Assembly (NCBI GenBank): GCA_963709555.1
Contig: CAVPWR010000002.1
Coordinates: forward strand, 1-64,000
Source: Sulfurisoma sp963709555
GTDB lineage: Bacteria > Pseudomonadota > Gammaproteobacteria > Burkholderiales > Rhodocyclaceae
DNA length: 64,000 nucleotides
Direction of reading: 5' to 3'
In this document: piece by piece, positions 27,655 through 38,837 of the stretch
Layout of the letters: each line of letters starts with the position of its first letter
How positions within the stretch are numbered: position 1 is the stretch's first letter
The notes under the pieces: generated by a model
The model's database searches: none
What the model was told of the DNA's origin: nothing
Seen by the model: the letters and a program-made list of their open reading frames with translations, nothing else
Made by a program: the position numbers and the translations under genes

Positions 27655-28596
27655 TCAGCCCAGCGTCGTGTCCAGCACCATCATCAGCGCGAAGCCGGCC
27701 ATCAGGCCCAGCGTCGCCGGCGTCTGGTGGCCGTTGCGGTGGGTCTCGGGGATCACCTCGTGCGAGACGACGAAAATCATCGCGCCGGCCGCCAGCCCCA
27801 GCCCGACCGGATAGGCCACCGCCAGGCCGCTGGCCAGCCCGACGCCGAGCAGCGCGCCTATCGGTTCGAGCAGGCCGCTGCCCGCCGCCACGCCGACGGC
27901 GAGCGGCGCGGAGAATCCGGCCGCGCGCATCGCCAGCGCCACGGCGAGCCCTTCCGGAATGTCCTGCAGCGCGATCGCCGTCGCCATCGGCAGCCCGACC
28001 GAAAAGTCGCCGCGGGCGAAGGCGACGCCGATGGCCATGCCCTCGGGCAGGTTGTGCAGGGCGATGGCGAAGACGAACAGCCAGACGCGGCCGCAGCGAT
28101 CGACGCCCGGACCGCAGGGGCCGGTCTTGTCGTGCTCGTGCGGCGTGAAGGCGTCGAGCCCGAGCATGAGCAGCACGCCGAGCGCCATGCCGAGCACCAC
28201 CACAGCCGCGCCGAGCGGCTTGCCGCCGAGGATTTCCGCGCCCGCCTCCAGCCCCGGCAGCAGCAGCGAAAAGGCGCTGGCGGCGAGCATCATGCCGGCG
28301 GCCAGCCCGAGCAGGCTGTCCTCGAGCTTCTGCGGAATGCCGCGCAGCACCAGCGCCGGCAGCGCGCCCAGCGCCGTCGTGGCGAAGCCGGCGGCGCCGC
28401 CGATCAGCGCATAGCGCACACCCGCCGCCGCCTCGCCGGCCAGCACCTGCCACAGGCTCTGCGCCAGCAGCGCGACGACCGCCAGCAGGCCGATGCCCAG
28501 CCCCAGCGCCGCGAAGGCGTGCTCGCGCGCATGGGCGCGGAAGGCATCGAGCCAGCCGGGGGAAACGGGCGCAGCCGAAGCGAGCGGTGTGTTCAT
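27655..28596 (-). CDS. ZIP-family divalent metal transporter
   Basis: 313 residues and about eight helices. The paired metal-site motifs of ZIP helices 4 and 5 are clear: ALHNLPEGMAIGVA and ALQDIPEGLAVALAM. A cytoplasmic His/Asp loop (PHEHDKTGPCGPG) precedes them, as in GufA/ZupT-type proteins. It would import zinc, iron or manganese. ATG 28596 follows a weak CGGAACC. A DUF454 gene follows in the same operon. Two dispersed repeats lie just upstream. Confidence 0.88.
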   Translation of the reverse strand: MNTPLASAAPVSPGWLDAFRAHAREHAFAALGLGIGLLAVVALLAQSLWQVLAGEAAAGVRYALIGGAAGFATTALGALPALVLRGIPQKLEDSLLGLAAGMMLAASAFSLLLPGLEAGAEILGGKPLGAAVVVLGMALGVLLMLGLDAFTPHEHDKTGPCGPGVDRCGRVWLFVFAIALHNLPEGMAIGVAFARGDFSVGLPMATAIALQDIPEGLAVALAMRAAGFSAPLAVGVAAGSGLLEPIGALLGVGLASGLAVAYPVGLGLAAGAMIFVVSHEVIPETHRNGHQTPATLGLMAGFALMMVLDTTLG

Positions 28597-28608
28597 GATC
28601 GGTTCCGT

Positions 28609-28631
28609 AAAAGTCGGCGCGGGCGATACGG
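28609..28631 (+). repeat. 23-bp dispersed repeat
   Basis: AAAAGTCGGCG then CGGGCG then ATACGG. It is 13 bp upstream of the ZIP start codon, on the opposite strand. Confidence 0.65.
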
Positions 28632-28738
28632 CAGTCAATCGCCGCCATGCCCCGCATCGTACCCATGCCACCGCGGCAAGGCCAATTGAAAGGCATCAAC
28701 GCGGCCATAGCGCGCGGCTATGCCATTACCCGTGGCGG

Positions 28739-28761
28739 AAAAGTCGGCGGCGGCGGGACGG
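28739..28761 (+). repeat. 23-bp dispersed repeat
   Basis: AAAAGTCGGCG-G-CGGCG-GG-ACGG, one change from consensus, in the gene-poor stretch. Confidence 0.7.
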
Positions 28762-28868
28762 TGGTAGCGGGTAACGATCAGCGCGGCTGGGACAAATTGT
28801 CGCCATCCATTGGGCGCCTCGCCTCCGCTGGAGGCCGGGGGCGACACGATCTTATTGATCAGCCCCGG

Positions 28869-28901
28869 CCGTAGGTCGGTCAGCGGACGAATTTCGGTCA
28901 T
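28869..28901 (-). pseudogene. Possible remnant of a Phd/YefM antitoxin start
   Basis: On the minus strand ATG 28901 opens MTEIRPLTDLR, like the opening of Phd/YefM antitoxins (M-x-E-I-R-P-V-S-D-L-R). The similarity stops after 11 codons, where sequence rich in Pro and Gly begins. It could be coincidence. Confidence 0.25.
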
Positions 28902-29164
28902 TTCTTTGTAGGTTCCGCTGGACGCGTATAGATAGTGTGGCTTTTATATACACGTCGCCGGTGCATTTGGAGGCTTGTGGCACATGCGGTCATTACCATG
29001 CCGTGGTTTGGGGCAGCTCGTCGCATTCGGACTCGACCTGTCCAATTTCCGGCATCACCCGCCACAATAGGCGCCGCCAATCGCCGCGATAGCCAAGATC
29101 AAGTTGCCGCTGTCGGCCGCGGGCGGTTAGTCTGTCGCCCAACTCCCACGCCACCGAGCCGCCA

Positions 29165-30453
29165 ATGCGAATGCCCGCCCTTTCCGCCGCACCCCTTGCG
29201 CGCCTTGTCCTTGCCGCCGTCATCCTGACCGGGGCCGCGTCCTGCTCGGGTGCGCCGGGCCCGGCGCGGACCTGCGGCGAGCCGGGGCAATGGCTGGCCG
29301 CCGCGAAGGCGGGCGTCGCGCCGCAAAGCGCGGCCGCGGTGTTCGAGCGCATGGCGGCGCAGCAGGCGGTGCTGCTCGGCGAGGCGCACGACAGCGCCGA
29401 GGACCACCGCTGGCAGCTGCACGTTCTGGCGCAGCTGCATGCGCGGCGGCCGGAGATGGCGGTCGGCTTCGAGATGTTTCCGCGCCGGGTGCAGCCGGTG
29501 CTCGACCAGTGGGTGGCCGGCGCGCTGTCGGAGCAGGAATTCCTTGCGCGCACCGAGTGGGACAAGGTGTGGGGCTTCGACGCCCGCGACTATCTGCCGC
29601 TGTTCCACTACGCGCGCATGAACCGCATCCCGATGCTGGCGCTGAACGTCGAGCGCAGCCTGATCGACGCCGTCGGCAAGCAGGGTTTCGATGGCGTGCC
29701 CGAGGCGCAGCGCGAAGGCGTGAGCCGGCCGGCCGGGCCGAGCCCGGAATATCGCAAGATGCTGCGCACGGTGTTCGAACACCATCCGGCGAAGAAGAAG
29801 GGCGAGGAAACCTTCCCCCGCTTCGTCGAGGCGCAGACCGCGTGGGACCGCGCGATGGCGCAGCCGATCGCCGGGCACCTCAAGCAGCGGCCGGGCGCGC
29901 TGGTGGTCGGCATCCTCGGCGCCGGCCACGTCCGCCACGGCCACGGCGTCGCCCACCAACTCAAGGACCTCGGCGTCGCGCGCGTCGGCAATCTGCTGAC
30001 CTGGGACCACGCCGACGACTGCGCCGGCATCGCCAGGGAGCTGGCCGACGCGGTCTACATCGTGAAGGCGCCGGCGGCCAACCCGCCGCGCCTGGGTGTG
30101 GCGATGGAGCCGGCGAAGGAAGGCATCCGCGTCGCCAATGTGGCCGCCGGCAGCGTGGCCGAGCAGGCCGGCCTCAAGGCGGCGACGTGATCGTCGCGAT
30201 CGCCGGCCAGCCGGCCAGGATCGACGGGCTGCGCGCCATCGTCCAGCGCCAGCCGGCGGGCACCTGGCTGCCGCTGAAGGTGAAGCGCGGCGGCGAGGAA
30301 ATGGAGATCGTCGCGCGCTTTCCGCCAGAAGAGGCCCCCCACGCTCGCAAGCCCGACTTATGTCACCGGAGAAGCCGGGGACGGTATCCCTTGGGACGCT
30401 GCCCCCACAGGGGGGGCGTGGCTTCTTGGGGCGGCCCGGCGCAGCCACGATGA
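29165..30453 (+). pseudogene. ChaN-like lipoprotein with C-terminal PDZ domain (frame-disrupted by one base)
   Basis: About 429 residues when repaired. Signal peptide ending ILTGAASC (lipobox). The ChaN/DUF399 domain follows: QQAVLLGEAHDSAEDHRWQL, GFEMFPRRVQPVLDQW, and VVGILGAGHVRHGHGV; the family includes a haem-binding, iron-regulated lipoprotein. A PDZ domain (GIRVANVAAGSVAEQAGLKAA) is cut by an early TGA at 30188. Adding one G in the GGCGGCG run near 30182 gives GLKAGDVIVAIAGQPARI and runs to 30453. The last 40 residues are coded by repeat-like DNA. The stop overlaps the next ATG (ATGA). Confidence 0.78.
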
Positions 30454-32409
30454 GGCGGCTGCTCGCCGGCCTCCTGCTGCTGCCGCTGCTGGCGCTGGCA
30501 CAGACGAAGCTCGACCTCGACGTGCGCCTCGACCCGGCCAGCCGCCGCTTCGAGGCGACGGCCACGCTGGCCGACCCGCAGGGCCTCGCCGGTTTCGCGC
30601 TGGCGCCGGAATTCGAGATCGTCGAAATGACGGTGGACGGCCGCAGCGTGCAGGCGAAGCGCGACGCGCGCGGCCGCCAGGCGCTGCCACGCGGCAGCCG
30701 CGAGGTTCGCCTCGTTTACCGCGCCACGCTGCCGCCGGCGGCGGCGCTCGACCACCGCGACGTGCTGGGCCACCGCGCGCCCACCGCCGCGCCCGAGGGC
30801 AGCTTCCTGCCCGGCGCCGCGCTCTGGTATCCCGACCCCGGCCGGCATTTCGCCTATCGCCTCGCGCTCGCGCTGCCGCCGGGGCAGAAGGGCCTGGTGC
30901 CGGGCGATCTGGTCAAGGAAACCGACTCTGCCGCCGGCTACCGCGCCGAATTCGACTTCCCGCATCCCGCCGACGGCATCGACCTGATGGCCGGGCCCTA
31001 TGTCGTCGGCGAGCGCGCGCTGAAGCTGCCGGGCGGCCGCGAGCGTGAAGCATCCGCACCTGGTTCCACGCCGACCTCGCCGCGCTGGCGGCCGGCTACC
31101 TCGACGACTCGGCGCGCTACATCGAGCGCTACAGCCGGCTCATCGGCGACTACCCGTTCGGCATGTTCAGCGTGGTGGCCAGCCCGACGCCGACCGGCTT
31201 CGGCATGCCGAGCCTGACCTACCTCGGCCGCGACGTGATCCGCCTGCCCTTCATCCGCGCCACCTCGCTCGGCCACGAGGTGCTGCACAACTGGCTCGGC
31301 AACGGCATCCAGCCCGACTGGGCCAGCGGCAACTGGTCCGAGGGGCTGACCACCTTCCTCGCCGACTACGCCTACAAGGAAGACGAAGGGGAGGATGCCG
31401 CGCGGGAGATGCGGCTGGGCTGGCTGCGCGACCTCGCCGCCGTGCCGCCGGGCGAGGACACCGCGCTCAGGGACTTTACCTCGCGCCGCCACGGCATCTC
31501 GTCCATCGTCGGCTACAACAAGTCGGCGATGGTGTTCCTGATGCTGCGCGACGAGATCGGCCGCGAGGCGTTCGAGCGCGGCCTGCGCCTGCTGTGGGAA
31601 CGCAAGCGCTTCAAAACTGCCGCCTGGTCCGACCTCGAGGCGGCCTTCGCGCAGGCCGCGGGCCGGCCGCTGCGCGGCTTCTTCCGGCAGTGGGTCGGAC
31701 GCCCGGCGCCCCGACGCTGCGGCTCGAGGCGGCGCGACACGACGGCCGTGCCCTCGCCCTGGACGTCGTGCAGGACGGCGAGCAGAAGCTGCGCGTCGCC
31801 CTGCGCCTGGACTATGCGGATCGCAGCGAAACCCGCCGCCTCGGGACGGTGCCGGGCAGGCAGACCTTCGTCCTTCCCGTCGACGGCGGCGTCGTGGCGG
31901 TCGAGCTCGATCCGGACTACCGCCTCTGGCGCCGCGTCGATCCGGCGCTGCTGCCGCCGATTCTGCGCGAGACCTTCGTCGCGCCTAACGCGAGTGCCGT
32001 GCTCGCCGGCGACGAGGCCGAAGTCCGCGCTGCGGCCTTGCCGCTGGCCGTGCGCGTACTCGATGCACGCCCCGCGCGCCTGGACACGCTGCCCCCTGCC
32101 GGCCCCTTCCTGCTGCTCGGCCTCGCGCCGGACGTCGATGCCTGGCTCGCCCGCCACGGCCTGCCGCTGCGGCCGTTGGCTGCGAAGAACAGCGGAACAG
32201 CGCAGGTCTGGGCCGGCCGCGATGCCGGCGGCCGCTCCTACGCGGTGGTATCCGTGCGCGACGCTGCCGCGCTCAAGGCGCTCGAACGCGGGCTGCCGCA
32301 CTACGGCCGGCAGAGCTGGCTGATCTTCGACGGCGGGCGGGCGGCGGAGAAGGGCGTCTGGCCGCCGCGCACGGCGGCCGTGCGCGTGAAGAGCGCGATC
32401 GCGCCCTAA
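30450..32409 (+). pseudogene. M1-like gluzincin metallopeptidase (frame-disrupted by three bases)
   Basis: About 650 residues. Signal peptide (RRLLAGLLLLPLLALAQ), an N-terminal beta domain, then the zinc motif HEVLHNW with downstream Glu in GNWSEGLTTFLADY, and a helical C-terminal half (GYNKSAMVFLMLRDEIGREAFERGL). Frames change near 31044 and 31051, where two extra C bases give VKIRTWFHADLAAL once removed, and near 31703, where one missing C gives GRPGAPTLRLEA. A C-terminal beta-rich domain ends at 32409. The GAMEN exopeptidase motif of true M1 aminopeptidases was not seen; MFSVVASPTPTGFGMPSL stands in its place. It overlaps the ChaN gene. Confidence 0.75.
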
Positions 32410-32430
32410 AAGTCGGCGTTGGCGGTACGG
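32408..32430 (+). repeat. 23-bp dispersed repeat
   Basis: Exact match (AAAAGTCGGCG-T-TGGCG-GT-ACGG) sharing its first two bases with the TAA stop of the peptidase gene. Confidence 0.75.
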
Positions 32431-32512
32431 CGGCCATCCCCGCCGTAGAATCCGCATCTGCGCATCGCAACCGTCATCCGGCGACGGTCGCAGCGCAAGC
32501 TGAAAGGCAGGC

Positions 32513-33319
32513 ATGGCGCAAGAATCCGAATCGCTGATCGAGATCGAGGACCTTCACTTCTCCTATGGTGAGCGCAAGGTCTTCAACGGCATCAACCTGA
32601 AGATCCCCCGCGGCAAGGTCGTCGCGGTGCTCGGCGTCGGCGGCTCCGGCAAGAGCACGCTGCTGCGGCTGATCGGCGGGCAGCTGAAGCCGCAGCGCGG
32701 TTGCGTCAGGGTCAATGGCCAGGTCGTGCATGAACTCGACCAGCGCGGCCTGTACGAGCTGCGGCGGAGCATGGGCCTGATGTTCCAGGCCGGCGGCCTG
32801 TTCAGCGACATGTCGGTGTACGACAACATCGCCTTCCCCATGCGCGAACGCACCGACCTGCCGGAAGAACTGATCCATGACCTCGTGCTGATGAAGCTGC
32901 ATGCGGTCGGCCTGCGCGGCACCACCCAACTGATGCCCAACGAACTGTCGGGCGGCATGGCGCGCCGGGTGGCATTGGCCCGGGCGATCGCCCTGGATCC
33001 GATGCTGGCCATGTACGACGAGCCGTTTGCGGGGCTCGACCCCATCTCGCTGAACGTGATCGCCCAGCTGATCCGGCGTCTCAACGATGCGCTGCGGGTG
33101 ACCTCGATCGTGGTGACCTACGACGTTTCGGAATCATTGAAGGTCGTCGACTACGTCTATCTGCTGCATGACGGCCTGGTGCAGGCCGAAGGCACGGCAC
33201 AGGAGCTGCTGGCTTCGGATGCGGCCTTCGTGGTGCAGTTCCTGCACGCCCACCCGACCGGACCAGTGGCTTTCCACATGAAAAGCGCGCCCTACCGGGA
33301 AGACCTCGGCATCGCCTGA
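32513..33319 (+). CDS. ABC transporter ATPase, MlaF-like (orphan)
   Basis: 268 residues. Walker A is GVGGSGKST, the Q-loop is LMFQAGGLFSDMSVYDNIAFPMRE, the signature is LSGGM and Walker B is LAMYDEPFAGLD. The 'FQxGGLFSDMSVYDNIAFPMRE' text is characteristic of MlaF/Ttg2A ATPases of phospholipid transport. No mlaE, mlaD, mlaC or mlaB gene is next to it, which is unusual. The C-terminal extension (HAHPTGPVAFHMKSAP) resembles that of MlaF partners in betaproteobacteria. AAAGGCAGGC precedes ATG 32513. Confidence 0.83.
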   Translation: MAQESESLIEIEDLHFSYGERKVFNGINLKIPRGKVVAVLGVGGSGKSTLLRLIGGQLKPQRGCVRVNGQVVHELDQRGLYELRRSMGLMFQAGGLFSDMSVYDNIAFPMRERTDLPEELIHDLVLMKLHAVGLRGTTQLMPNELSGGMARRVALARAIALDPMLAMYDEPFAGLDPISLNVIAQLIRRLNDALRVTSIVVTYDVSESLKVVDYVYLLHDGLVQAEGTAQELLASDAAFVVQFLHAHPTGPVAFHMKSAPYREDLGIA

Positions 33320-33393
33320 TCCGGCCCGCGCTTGCCCTTGCGCAGCGGGCAATGCTTGCAGCGCGGCTTGCTCCTGCAGCACTTCCTGCTCAT
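33292..33393 (-). CDS. 33-residue Cys/Lys/Arg-rich small protein
   Basis: ATG 33393 overlaps the DUF423 stop (ATGA), giving a coupled 33-codon frame. It opens MSRKCCRSKPRCKHCPLRKG: CC-x5-C-x2-C with a very basic surround, suggestive of a metal-binding or nucleic-acid-binding peptide. It overlaps the 3' end of the MlaF-like gene on the other strand by 28 nt. The tail is probably disordered. No named family was recognised. Confidence 0.5.
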   Translation of the reverse strand: MSRKCCRSKPRCKHCPLRKGKRGPDQAMPRSSR

Positions 33394-33767
33394 TTTTTCA
33401 GCACTCCGATCGCCAGCGCCAGCCAGGCGAGGATGAAGGCGCCGCCGCCGAAGGGCGTGACGACGTGCAGGGCGTGGAAATCGGCGAGGCTGCGCAGGTA
33501 GAGATTGCCGCTGAAGAGCAGCGTGCCGACCACCATCAGCGCGCCGGCCGCCGTGATCCAGCGCGAGGCGGGCAGGTGCGCGGCGATCAGGCCCGCTACC
33601 AGCAGGCCGAGCGCGTGGAACTGGTGGTACTGCAACGCCGTATGGAACCAGGCTTGCGCGCCGGCCGGCATGCCGGAAAGCGCGTGGGCGGCGGCCGCAC
33701 CGAGCACGACCGAGGCGGCGGCGGAGAGGGCGCCGAGGAAAAGGAAGATTCGCGCGGGCAGGGGCAT
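33390..33767 (-). CDS. DUF423 (YgdD-type) inner-membrane protein
   Basis: 125 residues and four hydrophobic helices with the DUF423 features FLGALSAAASVVLGAAAAHAL, HTALQYHQFHALGLL and FSGNLYLRSL, followed by TPFGGGAFILAWLALA. It is an inner-membrane protein of unknown function. ATG 33767 is consistent with the family N-terminus. The small Cys-rich frame follows by overlap. Confidence 0.88.
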   Translation of the reverse strand: MPLPARIFLFLGALSAAASVVLGAAAAHALSGMPAGAQAWFHTALQYHQFHALGLLVAGLIAAHLPASRWITAAGALMVVGTLLFSGNLYLRSLADFHALHVVTPFGGGAFILAWLALAIGVLKK

Positions 33768-33784
33768 GGTGGCTTCCGGAGGAA

Positions 33785-33807
33785 AAAAGTCGGTGGTGGC
33801 GACACGG
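33785..33807 (+). repeat. 23-bp dispersed repeat
   Basis: AAAAGTCGGTG-G-TGGCG-AC-ACGG, one change from consensus, between the DUF423 start and the katG 3' end. Confidence 0.65.
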
Positions 33808-33841
33808 CGTTTGCCGCGCCACCGCCACCTGCCAAGCTATT

Positions 33842-36030
<2,189 letters not shown>

Positions 36031-36066
36031 GGTGTTTCCTCCTGGATTGATGAAACGTTCGATGGA

Positions 36067-36207
36067 TCAGGCGACGAGTTGGCGGGAGATATCGGCGAGC
36101 CAGAGGGCTGCGCCTGTGACCGCCACGCCGACGCCGGCGACGAAGCGGGCCCGCGCTGCGGCGGCGTGGAACGGGCGGGCTGCGATCGCGTGCGTGCTGG
36201 TATTCAT
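36067..36207 (-). CDS. 46-residue small protein upstream of katG
   Basis: ATG 36207 with AAGGAG 6 nt upstream opens a 46-codon frame ending at 36067, 36 nt before katG on the same strand. It begins MNTSTHAIAARPFHAAAARA and has a hydrophobic stretch (FVAGVGVAVTGAALWLA), so it is probably a membrane peptide. The strong ribosome site and position argue that it is real. It may be co-induced with katG. No family was recognised. Confidence 0.6.
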   Translation of the reverse strand: MNTSTHAIAARPFHAAAARARFVAGVGVAVTGAALWLADISRQLVA

Positions 36208-36297
36208 GGCTGGCTCCTTGCGACGGGTTAGGATAACTACGCTTTCATGGTAGGAAAATGCGCTCCATCAATCTAATTGCATATTTCAAATCGATGG

Positions 36298-36313
36298 ATA
36301 GCGACTCCGCTAT
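36298..36313. promoter_or_regulatory. OxyR-like palindrome upstream of the katG unit
   Basis: GATAGC-GACTCC-GCTATC is a perfect dyad. The ATAG and CTAT elements are 8 bp apart here, not the canonical 7, so OxyR binding is plausible but not assured. It lies between ahpF and the 46-residue gene. Confidence 0.4.
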
Positions 36314-36323
36314 CGCCATTCGC

Positions 36324-37916
36324 TCAAGCCGCCTGCGCGACCGGCGCCGGGCTGCGGATCAGGTGGTCGAAGGCAGAGAGGCTGGCCTTGGCGCCCTCGC
36401 CCATGGCGATGATGATCTGCTTGTAGGGCACGGTGGTGCAGTCGCCGGCGGCGTAGATGCCGGGGACGGAAGTCTGGCCGCGCGCATCGACCTCGATCTC
36501 GCCGTGCTTCGAGAGCCCGAGCGTGCCCTTGAGCCAGTCGGTGTTCGGCAGCAGGCCGATCTGCACGAAGATGCCTTCCAGTTCGACGCGACGGCTCTCG
36601 CCGCTCACCCTGTCCTTATAGACCAGGCCGGTGACCTTTTGGCCGTCGCCGCTGACCTCGGTGGTCTGGGCGCTGACGATCACCGTGACGTTGGGCAGGC
36701 TGGTCAGCTTGGCCTGCAAAACCGCGTCGGCGCGCAGCTTGCCGTCGAACTCGAGCAGGGTGACGTGGCCGACGATGCCGGCGAGGTCGATCGCCGCCTC
36801 GACGCCGGAGTTGCCGCCGCCGATCACCGCGACGCGCTTGCCCTTGAACAGGGGCCCGTCGCAGTGCGGGCAGAAGCAGACGCCCTTGGCCTTGTACTCG
36901 GCTTCGCCCGGCACGTTCATTTCGCGCCAGCGCGCGCCGGTGGCAAGGATCACCGTCTTCGCCTTGAGCGTCGCGCCGCTGGCCAGGCGCAGCTCGTGCA
37001 TCTGCTCGCCGGGGACGAGGGCCGCGGCGCGCTGCAGGTTCATGATGTCGACTTCGTATTCCTTGACATGCTGCTCGAGCGCGGCGGCGAGCTTCGGCCC
37101 CTCGGTGTGCTGCACCGAAATGAAGTTCTCGATCGCCAGGGTGTCGAGCACCTGGCCGCCGAAACGCTCGGCGACGACGCCGGTGCGGATGCCCTTGCGC
37201 GCGGCGTAGATCGCCGCCGCGGCCCCGGCCGGGCCGCCGCCGACGACGAGGACGTCGAAGGGGTCGCGCGCCGAGAGCTTCTCGGCTTCGCGCGCCGCCG
37301 CGCCGGTGTCGACCATGGACGCAACTGAGGCCACGATTTCCTCGATGGTCATGCGGCCGTGGCCGAAGACCTCGCCGTTGAGGTAGACCACGGGCACGGC
37401 CATGATCTGGCGCGCCTCGACTTCCTTCTGGAACAGCGCACCGTCGATCATCGTGCTCTCGACGCCGGGATTGAGCACGGCCATCAGGTTGAGCGCCTGC
37501 ACCACGTCCGGGCAGTTGTGGCAGGAGAGCGAGATGAAGGTCTCGAACTTGAACGTGCCGGCGCTGTTGCCGCCAATCGACTTTATCTGCTCGATCAGCG
37601 CGGCATCCACCTTGGGCGGGTGGCCGCCGGTCTGCAGCAGGGCGAGGATCAGCGAGGTGAATTCGTGGCCCATGGGCAGGCCGGCGAAGCGGATGCGGTG
37701 CGGCTCATTGGGACGGCCGACCGAGAAGGACGGGCGGCGGTCGTCGCTGCCGTCCTCGCGTACCGTCACCTTGGGCGAGAGCGCGGCGATGTCGGCGAGC
37801 AGTTCGCTCATCTGGCGCGAGGCGTCGCTGGCATCCGGCGAGGCGACGAGTTCGATGGGCTGCTGCAACTTTTCGAGGTAGGCGGCAAGCTGGGTCTTGA
37901 TGGCGGCGTCGAGCAT
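36324..37916 (-). CDS. ahpF: Alkyl hydroperoxide reductase subunit F
   Basis: 530 residues. The N-terminal double-thioredoxin domain carries C-H-N-C in LSCHNCPDVVQ; the flavoprotein part has VVGGGPAGAAAAIYAARKG (FAD), the redox-active FCPHCDGPLFKGK, VAVIGGGNSGVEAAIDLAG (NADH) and GIYAAGDCTTVPYKQI. It passes electrons from NADH to AhpC. The start at 37916 (MLDAAIKTQL, with GGAG upstream) matches the family. It is oriented with ahpC, 123 nt downstream of it. Confidence 0.95.
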   Translation of the reverse strand: MLDAAIKTQLAAYLEKLQQPIELVASPDASDASRQMSELLADIAALSPKVTVREDGSDDRRPSFSVGRPNEPHRIRFAGLPMGHEFTSLILALLQTGGHPPKVDAALIEQIKSIGGNSAGTFKFETFISLSCHNCPDVVQALNLMAVLNPGVESTMIDGALFQKEVEARQIMAVPVVYLNGEVFGHGRMTIEEIVASVASMVDTGAAAREAEKLSARDPFDVLVVGGGPAGAAAAIYAARKGIRTGVVAERFGGQVLDTLAIENFISVQHTEGPKLAAALEQHVKEYEVDIMNLQRAAALVPGEQMHELRLASGATLKAKTVILATGARWREMNVPGEAEYKAKGVCFCPHCDGPLFKGKRVAVIGGGNSGVEAAIDLAGIVGHVTLLEFDGKLRADAVLQAKLTSLPNVTVIVSAQTTEVSGDGQKVTGLVYKDRVSGESRRVELEGIFVQIGLLPNTDWLKGTLGLSKHGEIEVDARGQTSVPGIYAAGDCTTVPYKQIIIAMGEGAKASLSAFDHLIRSPAPVAQAA

Positions 37917-38039
37917 GATGGTCTCCGTATGGTCTGATTGCACTGGAAAGGCCGGCGCGGACTCGTGCTCCGTGCTGCCTTGCCGCTGCAATCCCGCCCC
38001 GGGATCGCCGGGACGGAAGGGCTGGGGTTGGGGGCTAGG

Positions 38040-38609
38040 TTAGATCTTGCCGACGAGGTCGAGCGAGGGTGCCAGCGTGGCGTCGCCTTCCTTCCATTTG
38101 GCCGGGCAGACTTCGCCCGGGTGGGCGGCGACGTACTGCGCGGCCTTGATCTTGCGCAGCAGCTCGGACGCATCGCGGCCGACGCCGCCGGCGTTGACCT
38201 CGATGATCTGGATCTTGCCCGCCGGGTCCATGACGAAGGTGCCGCGCTCGGCCAGGCCCGCTTCCTCGATCATCACGCCGAAGTTGCGGGTGATGGCGCC
38301 GGTCGGGTCGCCGATCATCGGGTACTTGATCTTGCCGATGGTCTCGGAGGAGTCATGCCAGGCCTTGTGGGTGAAGTGGGTGTCGGTGGACACGCCGTAG
38401 ACCTCGACGCCGAGCTTCTGGAACTCGGGATAGACGTCGGCCATGTCGCCGAGCTCGGTCGGGCAGACGAAGGTGAAGTCGGCGGGGTAGAAGAACATCA
38501 CCGACCACTTGCCCTTGAGCGAGGCTTCGGTGACGTCGACGAACTTGCCGTTGTGGAAGGCGGTGGCCTTGAAGGGCTGGACTGCGGTGTTGATGAGGGT
38601 GGTGTTCAT
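38040..38609 (-). CDS. ahpC: Alkyl hydroperoxide reductase subunit C (peroxiredoxin)
   Basis: A 189-residue typical 2-Cys peroxiredoxin. Peroxidatic C49 lies in FYPADFTFVCPTEL and resolving C168 in GEVCPAKW. It reduces H2O2, organic peroxides and peroxynitrite, recharged by AhpF. AGGAGAAAACCC precedes ATG 38609. It diverges from oxyR, with an OxyR-like site in the 228-bp intergenic space. Confidence 0.96.
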   Translation of the reverse strand: MNTTLINTAVQPFKATAFHNGKFVDVTEASLKGKWSVMFFYPADFTFVCPTELGDMADVYPEFQKLGVEVYGVSTDTHFTHKAWHDSSETIGKIKYPMIGDPTGAITRNFGVMIEEAGLAERGTFVMDPAGKIQIIEVNAGGVGRDASELLRKIKAAQYVAAHPGEVCPAKWKEGDATLAPSLDLVGKI

Positions 38610-38718
38610 GGGTTTTCTCCTGAGTGGTTTGAAAGGATCGGGTTGAAATCTCGTTGCGACGGAACGGATGATGAAGGCGCGCAATTAATCAATCCAATTG
38701 AATGTCGCGATCCGATAG

Positions 38719-38733
38719 ATAGTAATAAGCTAT
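38719..38733. promoter_or_regulatory. OxyR-type site in the ahpC-oxyR intergenic region
   Basis: ATAG-TAATAAG-CTAT has the exact ATAG-N7-CTAT spacing of OxyR half-sites; a further ATAG sits at 38715. It could control both ahpC and oxyR. Confidence 0.65.
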
Positions 38734-38837
38734 CTACGGTAGGCTCCTTGGCGTATGATTTTTATCAATGACCGACCATCGGAACGTCGCCGCCGGCTAC
38801 CGCACGGCAGCGCTCGACCGGCTTTGCGAGGCACGCC

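Larger units (their letters stand above)
28632..29164. other. Gene-poor stretch of about 530 bp
   Basis: It holds one exact dispersed repeat (28739-28761), a possible antitoxin-gene remnant (28869-28901) and an AT-richer patch (28915-28960, with TATAGATAGT and TTTTATATA) that may include a promoter. Frames open here on both strands look like composition artefacts; none has family features or a convincing ribosome site. Confidence 0.5.

Noticed and set aside
28635..28901. An 88-codon minus-strand gene in the gene-poor stretch
   Set aside because: Beyond the first 11 residues there is no family resemblance, and it crosses a dispersed repeat.
36298..36313. A canonical OxyR site before katG
   Set aside because: The spacing is 8, not 7, so it is reported only as OxyR-like.
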